NCBI GenBank assembly: GCA_041633555.1
Contig: JBFKFZ010000018.1
Span: 1 to 56,792, forward strand
DNA from: JAHEAO01 sp041633555
GTDB lineage: Bacteria > Pseudomonadota > Alphaproteobacteria > Rhodobacterales > Rhodobacteraceae
Reading direction: 5' to 3'
DNA length: 56,792 nucleotides
Positions within the stretch are counted from its first letter, which is position 1; each line of letters begins with the position of its first letter. The position numbers and the translations under genes were made by a program. Positions 51,069 to 56,792 of the stretch are shown here, in pieces. The notes under the pieces were generated by a model that ran no database searches, was not told the origin of the DNA, and saw only the letters and a list, made by a program, of their open reading frames with translations.

Positions 51069-51812
51069 TCATCCGATACGCTTGAAGATCGGGAATGCCT
51101 CCAGCATCCATTGTCCGATCATGTTCATTGAATTGGTGGCGATCAGCACCGAGAAGACGACAAGCATGGCACCCATGGCCCACTCGACATAGGCAATCTT
51201 TGCGCGGTGGCGCTGCAGAAGGCCAAGAAAGGGTCGCGCAAAGAAGGCCGCCAAAACGAAGGGCGCGGTCATGCCGATGCCAAAAACCGCCAGCAGCAGG
51301 ACGCCATTCATGATATTTCCCATACCACCGGCGATCATCAGGATCGTCGCCAGCACCGGGCCGACGCAGGCGGTCCAGCCAAAGCCGAAAGCAAGACCCA
51401 TCACGAAGGCGCCGAGGATCGTTGACGGGTCGGCCTTGCTTTCGATCCGGGCCTCGCGCATCAGGAATCCGATCCGGAAGAGGCCAAGGAAGTGCAGCCC
51501 GAAGACGAAAATCAACCCCGCCGCGACATAGGACAATGGTTCTTTCCACTGCGCAAAGACCCGCCCCAGTGCAGTGGCACTGAGCCCGAACAGCATGAAG
51601 ATGATCGTGACCCCCAGAGCGAAGAACAGGGCAGAAATCACCAACCGCCAGCTTGCCCCTTGCGAAATCTCGCCGTCGCCACGCAGTTCGGCCATCGAGA
51701 TACCGGCCATGTAGCTCAGGTAGAAGGGCACGATCGGCAGGATGCAGGGCGAGACGAAAGCCAGCAGTCCTGCCGCCAGCGCCCCGAGATAGGTCACATC
51801 GAACACCTGCAC
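51069..51812 (-). CDS. soxV: CcdA-type thiol-electron transporter, SoxV-like
   Basis: This 247-residue inner-membrane protein carries reducing power from cytosolic thioredoxin to the periplasm. It has six membrane helices and the two key cysteines in LLAFVSPCILPIVPFYLSYM (C23) and GFGWTACVGPVLATIL. Start is GTG at 51810-51812 with AAGGA four bases upstream; GTG at 51806 is possible. It is followed by soxW and divergent from soxS, so it is called SoxV rather than the cytochrome c maturation CcdA; this is context, as the two cannot be separated by motif alone. Confidence 0.88.
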   Translation of the reverse strand: MQVFDVTYLGALAAGLLAFVSPCILPIVPFYLSYMAGISMAELRGDGEISQGASWRLVISALFFALGVTIIFMLFGLSATALGRVFAQWKEPLSYVAAGLIFVFGLHFLGLFRIGFLMREARIESKADPSTILGAFVMGLAFGFGWTACVGPVLATILMIAGGMGNIMNGVLLLAVFGIGMTAPFVLAAFFARPFLGLLQRHRAKIAYVEWAMGAMLVVFSVLIATNSMNMIGQWMLEAFPIFKRIG

Positions 51813-51880
51813 GCCTTCCTTGATTTATTCACATATTCAATTTACGTTGAGTGTTGTCAAAACGTCAATCGGTTCCCTGC
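51813..51880. promoter_or_regulatory. AT-rich divergent control region between soxV and soxS
   Basis: Only 68 bases separate the two start codons, so both promoters must overlap here. The stretch 51822-51845 is AT-rich and contains a repeated ATTCA unit (ATTCACATATTCA, 51827-51839). It is the likely target of the ArsR-type repressor at 52760-53110, which is inferred from location only. Confidence 0.4.
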
Positions 51881-52240
51881 ATGGCCAGATGGCTTGTCTC
51901 AGCACTCCTGTTCGGTCTCGCCGCCTTGCCCGCCTGGGCGGCAGAACTGGTCATGGTCGAGCAGCCCGGCTGTGGCTGGTGCGCGGCATGGGAGTGGGAG
52001 ATCTCGGCGATCTATCCCAAGACGCCCGAGGGCCGCGCAGCGCCGCTCCGCCGCATCGATCTACGCGACCAGCCCAATGACCTGACCCTCGCCCGTAAGG
52101 TCCTGTTCACCCCGACATTCGTGCTGGTCGAGAACGGCGTTGAACTGGGCCGGATCGAAGGTTATCCGGGCGAGGATTTCTTCTGGGGCCTTCTTGTCAC
52201 GATGCTGAAGCAAAACACGGATTTCAAGGGAGCCTCCTGA
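51881..52240 (+). CDS. soxS: periplasmic thioredoxin-like protein SoxS
   Basis: The 119-residue protein has a signal peptide (MARWLVSALLFGLAALPAWA) and a thioredoxin-type active site C31-G-W-C34 in MVEQPGCGWCAAWEWEI, with FTPTFVLVENGVELGRIEGY as the cis-proline block. SoxS of Paracoccus reactivates SoxYZ. ATG at 51881 fits the signal peptide; a GTG ten codons upstream would spoil it. Its stop codon overlaps the next gene's start (TGATG). It is divergent from soxV-soxW, as in the Paracoccus soxRS/soxVW arrangement. Confidence 0.88.
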   Translation: MARWLVSALLFGLAALPAWAAELVMVEQPGCGWCAAWEWEISAIYPKTPEGRAAPLRRIDLRDQPNDLTLARKVLFTPTFVLVENGVELGRIEGYPGEDFFWGLLVTMLKQNTDFKGAS

Positions 52241-52743
52241 TGCGGAACCTGTACCTCTCCGGCCTTGCGGCTCTTGTGCTGACCGGCAGTGCCAAGGCGC
52301 AGGACGATGGCGCCTTCGTCACCTTTCAGGCGCTGAAGCCGGAACTGGCGCTGCAGATGGCACAGGCCGCCCTCGGTTTTTGCCGCGACGCCGGCTATCA
52401 GGTCGGCGTGACCGTCGTCGACCGGTTCGGCATCCCGCAGGTCTTCCTGCGTGACCGGTTCGCGGGCGCACATGTCGTCGAAACGTCGCAGCGCAAGGCC
52501 TGGACCGCGGTCAGTTTCCGCGCCGATACAACTGACCTCGACGAAGCAACCAGACCCGGCACGATCTCGGCGGGCATCCGGCAGATCAGCCAGGCGCTGC
52601 CGCTTGGCGGCGGCAGAATGGTGATGTCGGGCGATGGTGCGCTTGTTGCAGGCATCGGCGTATCGGGCGCGCCCGGCCCGGATCTGGACGATGATTGCGC
52701 GGACGCCGGGATTGCGGCTATTGAAGATGAAATCGCTTTTTAG
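52240..52743 (+). CDS. exported GlcG/HbpS-family heme-binding-like protein
   Basis: This 167-residue protein has a signal peptide (MRNLYLSGLAALVLTGSAKA) and then a GlcG/HbpS domain: LALQMAQAALGFCRDAGYQV, VTVVDRFGIPQVFLRDRFAG, ALPLGGGRMVMSGDGALVAG and IGVSGAPGPDLDDDCADAGI. HbpS of Streptomyces binds heme and senses oxidative stress; GlcG functions are unclear. It is translationally coupled to soxS and followed by the ArsR-type gene, so it is co-regulated with the thiol-redox genes. Whether it binds heme, a polysulfide or another ligand cannot be told. Confidence 0.87.
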   Translation: MRNLYLSGLAALVLTGSAKAQDDGAFVTFQALKPELALQMAQAALGFCRDAGYQVGVTVVDRFGIPQVFLRDRFAGAHVVETSQRKAWTAVSFRADTTDLDEATRPGTISAGIRQISQALPLGGGRMVMSGDGALVAGIGVSGAPGPDLDDDCADAGIAAIEDEIAF

Positions 52744-52759
52744 AATGTAAGGGCTCGAA

Positions 52760-53110
52760 ATGGGATTGCCGGTGTTGACGGACGACATGTCCGACGAGGA
52801 TATGGACAGGATGATGAGCAATGCCTGCGAGGCCTCGAACATGCTCAAGGCGCTCAGCCACGAGGGCCGGCTGATGATTCTTTGTCATCTGGTAACCGGT
52901 GAGAAATCGGTGACCGAACTCGAGGAATTGCTGTCTGCCCGACAAGCCGCAGTGTCGCAACAACTTGCCCGGCTGCGGCTCGAAGGGCTTGTCACGCCGC
53001 GCCGCGACGGCAAGACGATCTATTACTCGCTGGCAGACGAGCGGCCGAAGCGCATTCTCGAAGTGATCTACGAACTCTTCTGTTCGACCGGCAGGCCCCA
53101 GAGCGGCTGA
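52760..53110 (+). CDS. soxR: ArsR-family repressor, SqrR/BigR/SoxR type
   Basis: The 116-residue winged-helix repressor has ASNMLKALSHEGRLMILCHL, SARQAAVSQQLARLRLEGLV (recognition helix) and TPRRDGKTIYYSL (wing). Cysteines C42 (ILCHL) and C108 (ELFCSTG) match the pair that forms a persulfide or tetrasulfide link in the sulfide-responsive repressors SqrR and BigR; a third, C23, is in NACEASN. It should derepress sulfur genes when reactive sulfur builds up. It is 16 bases after the GlcG-like gene and 35 bases before the thiosulfate-transporter gene. I use the name soxR in the ArsR-family sense; it is unrelated to the iron-sulfur SoxR of E. coli. Confidence 0.9.
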   Translation: MGLPVLTDDMSDEDMDRMMSNACEASNMLKALSHEGRLMILCHLVTGEKSVTELEELLSARQAAVSQQLARLRLEGLVTPRRDGKTIYYSLADERPKRILEVIYELFCSTGRPQSG

Positions 53111-53145
53111 ACGGTCGTTATCGCGGCTGTTGGGAGGCAGCGCCG

Positions 53146-54201
53146 ATGTTCGACAGCATCTCAGACACTGCTCTGGTTGCGCTGATCGGCGCACTTGGCG
53201 GCATGGTGCTTGGACTTGCCGCGCGGCTAGGGCGATTTTGCACGCTAGGCGCGATCGAAGATCTTCTCTATCAGGGCAATTCTGTGCGCATGCGGATGTG
53301 GGTGCTGGCCATCGGCGTGGCCGTCATCGGAAACTTCACGCTGATAGGGTTCGGTTGGCTCGATCCGGCCCAAACCATCTATCTGGCCTTCGCCTTCAAC
53401 CCGCTGGCAGCGGTGTTGGGCGGACTGACATTCGGCTATGGAATGGCTCTTGCGGGCAATTGCGGCTTCGGCACGCTGGCGCGGCTCGGTGGAGGCGACT
53501 TGCGCAGCTTCGTGATCGTTCTGGTGATGGGCATCTCGGCCTATGTCGCGCTCTCCGGTCCGCTGGCGGGTTTGCGCGTCACGCTCTTCCCGACACCTCC
53601 GGTCGAGGGCGACCTGCCTGGCATCGCGCATCTGATTTCGGAGACCCTGGACTTGCCGCTGGCCGCAACCGGGCTGATCACGGGCACGGCTCTCGTGCTC
53701 GCCGCCCTCTTGAAGGCAGAAATGCGCGCCAAACCTAAGGCGATCTTCTGGGGCGCGTTGGTGGGCCTCGCGATCACCTCCGGCTGGGCCGGAAGTCAAT
53801 GGGTCGCATCGAACGGCTTCACGCCAGTGCCGGTGGAAAGCCACACATTTTCGGCCCCGCTCGGCGACACGATCCTGTACCTTATGACGGCCTCCGGCAG
53901 TTCGTTGAATTTCGGCGTGGGCTCGGTTGCGGGGGTGCTTCTGGGGGCCTTCATCGGCAGCCGGATCAACGGCCAATTCCGCTGGGAGGCCTGCGAGGAT
54001 CACCGCGAACTACGTCGCCAGATCCTTGGCGGCGTCTTGATGGGCGTGGGGGCGGTGCTGGCTTTCGGCTGTACCATCGGCCAGGGCATCTCGGCCTTCT
54101 CGGTGCTTGCCTGGTCGGCGCCAGTTACGATGCTCTCGATCATCGCCGGCTGCGCCTTCGGACTGCGGCATCTGATCGAAGGTTTCTCGCCGGCCGAATG
54201 A
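53146..54201 (+). CDS. YeeE/YedE-family thiosulfate transporter (TsuA-like)
   Basis: This 351-residue membrane protein has two homologous halves of the YeeE/YedE (sulf_transp) fold with about nine to ten helices. Conserved cysteines, which in TsuA relay thiosulfate through the pore, are seen at C32 (RLGRFCTLGA), C106 (AGNCGFGTLARLGGG) and C309 (AFGCTIGQGISAF). It is the last gene of the soxS-GlcG-ArsR-tsuA run, consistent with control by the sulfur-sensing repressor. Thiosulfate import is inferred from the family; other reduced sulfur species are possible. It converges with the dehydrogenase gene at 54306. Confidence 0.9.
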   Translation: MFDSISDTALVALIGALGGMVLGLAARLGRFCTLGAIEDLLYQGNSVRMRMWVLAIGVAVIGNFTLIGFGWLDPAQTIYLAFAFNPLAAVLGGLTFGYGMALAGNCGFGTLARLGGGDLRSFVIVLVMGISAYVALSGPLAGLRVTLFPTPPVEGDLPGIAHLISETLDLPLAATGLITGTALVLAALLKAEMRAKPKAIFWGALVGLAITSGWAGSQWVASNGFTPVPVESHTFSAPLGDTILYLMTASGSSLNFGVGSVAGVLLGAFIGSRINGQFRWEACEDHRELRRQILGGVLMGVGAVLAFGCTIGQGISAFSVLAWSAPVTMLSIIAGCAFGLRHLIEGFSPAE

Positions 54202-54305
54202 CGCCGTCACCTGCGGGTGCCAGTCGCAGCCGGATTATCGACCGTTTGGTTTCAGGTCAGGTCCCCTTGCCCAGGCCATCGACCGACCGCGGCCCGCTCG
54301 ATGCC

Positions 54306-56732
54306 TCAGCCCCGCATTCGGCTGCCATTGGCATCGAAGAGCGGCTGACGCTGTAAACGTGCCGGCAATAGCTCTCCCAGCAATTCGATCTGCCAGCCGT
54401 CATCGGTTTCAGCGAGTTCCTTCGGCACATATCCCACGGCTACCGAACATCCCGAGCCATGCGCATAGCCGCCCGACGTCACCCATCCGACGACCGAGCC
54501 GCCATGCCAGATCGGCTCATCACCGATCGGGTCGGCGTCCCGCGCCTCAACAACTAAGGCCCGCAAGTGCAGCCTGCCCCCATCGGCCTTGTCGGCGCGC
54601 GCCGCAGCCTTTCCGATGAAGTCAGCTTCCTTGGAAAGCGCAACGAAGCGCCCCAGTTCGGCCTCGTATGCTGTGTAGATCGGCCGGTATTCCCGTGCCC
54701 AGCCGCCGAAATTCTTCTCCAGCCGCAGTGCGTTCAGCGCCCGCAGTCCGAAATTCCGGATCCCGAGATCGGCGCCTGCCAGCCAGAGCGTGTGGTAGAT
54801 GTGCCGCTGATATTCCGGCCGCATCCAGATCTCATACCCCAGATCGCCGGTGAAGCTGACCCGCCCGACCAGCGCCGGGGCCATGCCGATATCGATACTT
54901 TGGATATCCATGAACTTGAACTTCTCAGCGGACGCGTCTGTATCCGTTACCTTTTGCAGAACTTCGCGAGATCTCGGGCCGGCAATGGAAAGCCCGCACA
55001 TCCCGGCGCCAAGGGCGCGAACCTCGACGGATCCATCATCGGGCAGATGCTGCAGGAACCAGCGCATGTGATAGTCTTCGGCGATGCCTGAGCCGGCGAT
55101 GAAGAAGTCACTGTCATCTAGTTTGGCCAGCGTGAAGTCACCGATGAGCTTGCCGTCATGCTTCAGCATCGGCGCCAGCACCATGCGGCCCTTATCCGGA
55201 ATGCGACAGGCCAGGAGCCGGTCGAGCCAGGCTTCGGCTCCCGGGCCCTTGACGCTGTACTTTGCAAGACCGGTAATCTCCATGATTCCAACGCCTTGGC
55301 GAACGTTTTTCGCCTCTTCCCCAACGGTTTCGAAATCGGTCGAACGGCCCCACGAGAATTCGTCCTTCTTGCCTTCCGGCGCGTACCAGAGAGGCTGCTC
55401 AAGCCCCCAATACGCTCCGAACTGTGCGCCCTGCGACTTCAGCAGGTCATAGACCGGCGTCGTTTTAAGCGGCCGCGCTGCGGGCAGTTCCTCGTTCGGG
55501 AAGCGGATCGAGAAGCGGCGGCGATAATTCTCCTGCACCTTGGCATTGGTATAGGCGAGCGTCGCCCAGTCGCCGTAACGCGCGACGTCCATTGCGAACA
55601 CGTCGAAACCCGGATCGCCGTGGATCATCCAATTGGCCAGTGCTAGACCGACCCCACCACCCTGGCTGAACCCCGCCATCACGCCGCAGGCCGACCAGAG
55701 GCCTCGCACTCCCTTGATCGGGCCGACCAGCGGGTTGCCATCCGGGGCAAAGGTGAACGGACCGTTGATGATTTGCTTGATGCCAGCATTCTGGAAGGCC
55801 GGGAAATGTTGAAACCCCACTTCAAGAGACGGCGCTATCCTGTCGATATCAGGCGTTAAAAGCTCATGCCCGAAGTCCCAGGGCGTGGTCTTTGGCGCCC
55901 AAGGCTTGCCGGCTTTCTCGTAGGTGCCCATCAGCATCCCGCCGCGTTCCTGTCGAAGGTAAAGCTCGCCGTCAAAGTCGATCGCATGGATCACCTCGGC
56001 GCCAGTCTTGCGGTTGGCCTCGGCCACTTCCGGCATGTCCTCGGTGATCAGGTACATATGCTCCATGGCAAGGATCGGCAGTTCGAGCCCGGCCATCCGG
56101 CCAACTTCGCGCGCCCAAAGACCGGCAGCGTTGACAACATGCTCAGCCTGGATCTCGCCCTTGTGGGTGATGACACGCCATGTTCCATCGTGGTTCTGCT
56201 GCAGATCCTGGACCATGCACTGGGTTTCGATCTCTGCCCCGAGCTTGCGAGCCGACTTGGCATAGGCAAAGGTGACGCCGGAGGGATCGAGATGACCGTC
56301 GACGACCGTGCGGACCGCGCCGATGAAGCAATCGGGATCGAGAAGCGGCATCAGCTCATGCGCTTCCCTTGGGCTGATCAGCTCGCATTCGATGTCGAGA
56401 TAGCGGTTCTTGGCCACGATCCCTTTCATCCAGTCCAGCCGTGCCTCAGTCGCGGCCAGCATCACGCCGCCGGTCAGATGCACGCCGGTCGCCTGCCCCG
56501 ACAACTCCTCGATCTCTTTGTAGAGGTCGATCGTGTATTTCTGCAGCTTGGCTACGTTCGGATCGCCATTGATCGTGTGCATCCCGCCAGCAGCATGCCA
56601 AGTCGAGCCGCTGGTCAGCTCGGAGCGCTCCAGCAGAACTGCATCGGTCCACCCCTCCCGCGCCAGGTGATAGAGCACAGAACAGCCAACAACGCCGCCG
56701 CCAATGACGACGGCTTTTGCATGGGATTTCAT
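54306..56732 (-). CDS. dimethylglycine/sarcosine dehydrogenase-like FAD and GcvT-domain enzyme
   Basis: The 808-residue enzyme combines an N-terminal DAO-type FAD domain with C-terminal FAO_M and glycine-cleavage T (GcvT) domains. The FAD dinucleotide motif is AVVIGGGVVGCSVLYHLAR. GSTWHAAGG carries H46, the residue that binds FAD covalently in dimethylglycine dehydrogenase. The GcvT part (about 425-800) includes VGIMEITGLAKYSVKGP, SFTGDLGYEIW and ALRLEKNFGGWAREY; it would pass the removed methyl to tetrahydrofolate. The substrate could be dimethylglycine, sarcosine or another N-methyl amine. It lies 3 bases after a second protein with the same C-terminal end. Confidence 0.9.
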   Translation of the reverse strand: MKSHAKAVVIGGGVVGCSVLYHLAREGWTDAVLLERSELTSGSTWHAAGGMHTINGDPNVAKLQKYTIDLYKEIEELSGQATGVHLTGGVMLAATEARLDWMKGIVAKNRYLDIECELISPREAHELMPLLDPDCFIGAVRTVVDGHLDPSGVTFAYAKSARKLGAEIETQCMVQDLQQNHDGTWRVITHKGEIQAEHVVNAAGLWAREVGRMAGLELPILAMEHMYLITEDMPEVAEANRKTGAEVIHAIDFDGELYLRQERGGMLMGTYEKAGKPWAPKTTPWDFGHELLTPDIDRIAPSLEVGFQHFPAFQNAGIKQIINGPFTFAPDGNPLVGPIKGVRGLWSACGVMAGFSQGGGVGLALANWMIHGDPGFDVFAMDVARYGDWATLAYTNAKVQENYRRRFSIRFPNEELPAARPLKTTPVYDLLKSQGAQFGAYWGLEQPLWYAPEGKKDEFSWGRSTDFETVGEEAKNVRQGVGIMEITGLAKYSVKGPGAEAWLDRLLACRIPDKGRMVLAPMLKHDGKLIGDFTLAKLDDSDFFIAGSGIAEDYHMRWFLQHLPDDGSVEVRALGAGMCGLSIAGPRSREVLQKVTDTDASAEKFKFMDIQSIDIGMAPALVGRVSFTGDLGYEIWMRPEYQRHIYHTLWLAGADLGIRNFGLRALNALRLEKNFGGWAREYRPIYTAYEAELGRFVALSKEADFIGKAAARADKADGGRLHLRALVVEARDADPIGDEPIWHGGSVVGWVTSGGYAHGSGCSVAVGYVPKELAETDDGWQIELLGELLPARLQRQPLFDANGSRMRG

Positions 56733-56735
56733 GGC

Positions 56736-56792
56736 CTAACCCCGCATTCTTGAAGCATCCGCATCGAAGAGAGGTGTCGTATGGACCACCGC
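56736..56792 (-). CDS. C-terminal fragment of a second dimethylglycine-dehydrogenase-like protein
   Basis: The last 18 codons of a minus-strand gene run off the right edge and read AVVHTTPLFDADASRMRG before TAG at 56736-56738. The end is almost the same as that of its neighbour (QRQPLFDANGSRMRG), so this is very likely a tandem paralogue of the 54306-56732 enzyme and the upstream gene of the same operon. Only the tail is visible. Confidence 0.7.
   Translation of the reverse strand, partial: AVVHTTPLFDADASRMRG

Overview
The window is high-GC DNA from an alphaproteobacterium, most likely a member of the Rhodobacteraceae (order Rhodobacterales). The evidence is the olsB-olsA ornithine-lipid pair, the phosphotransferase ChpT, ribosomal protein L21 with a lysine/alanine-rich linker and C-terminal helix-hairpin-helix tail, the order rplU-rpmA-GNAT-GNAT-obgE-proB-proA, a Hint-domain protein and dimethylglycine-dehydrogenase-like genes. 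The genus cannot be fixed from the sequence alone. I see no rRNA, CRISPR array, insertion sequence or prophage.

Positions 1-14463 are mostly chromosomal housekeeping. They hold the start of a heme A synthase gene, an unrecognised 139-residue protein, a frameshifted exported cyclase, trmJ, a TfoX-like protein, a diverged thiE-like gene, olsBA, a DUF3553 gene divergent from chpT, proA, proB, obgE, two GNAT genes, rpmA and rplU (with promoter and terminator), a DUF2059 protein and tRNA-Ser(CGA).

Positions 14642-22111 are the most unusual part. A PhnD-type periplasmic binding protein and a hybrid histidine kinase with two receiver domains are divergent from one 1346-residue protein. That protein joins an exported N-terminus, two rhodanese domains, a YidC/Oxa1-like membrane domain and a PEP-synthase/rifampin-phosphotransferase-like dikinase with its phospho-histidine. 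A full CtrA-type site (TTAA-N7-TTAAC) lies between the divergent genes. The layout suggests a membrane sulfur or phosphoryl relay protein with its own sensor; no characterised system of this architecture is known to me.

Positions 22198-29545 form an operon read leftward: LacI regulator, sugar-binding protein, MalF-like and MalG-like permeases, an MGH1/GH63-like glycoside hydrolase and a MalK-like ATPase, with a perfect 16-bp palindrome ahead of it. Positions 29845-42905 form a large myo-inositol catabolism and uptake operon, also read leftward: LacI-type regulator, inosose-isomerase-like protein, ribose-type ABC transporter, iolG, iolC-DUF2090, iolD, iolE, a small membrane protein, a PhyH-type dioxygenase and iolB. 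Two matching TGACG-N6-CGTCA operators flank the regulator gene. iolA is absent. An inositol-monophosphatase-family gene (43110-43907) and an AfuABC/FbpABC-type transporter (43935-48254) follow, suggesting uptake of a phosphorylated polyol or sugar.

Positions 48359-56792 carry a nitroreductase, a Hint protein, and a thiol/sulfur module: soxW, soxV/ccdA, divergent soxS, a GlcG-like protein, a SqrR/BigR/SoxR-type ArsR repressor and a TsuA-type thiosulfate transporter. The catalytic soxXYZABCD genes are not present. The window ends with a dimethylglycine/sarcosine-dehydrogenase-like gene and the tail of a second protein of the same kind.
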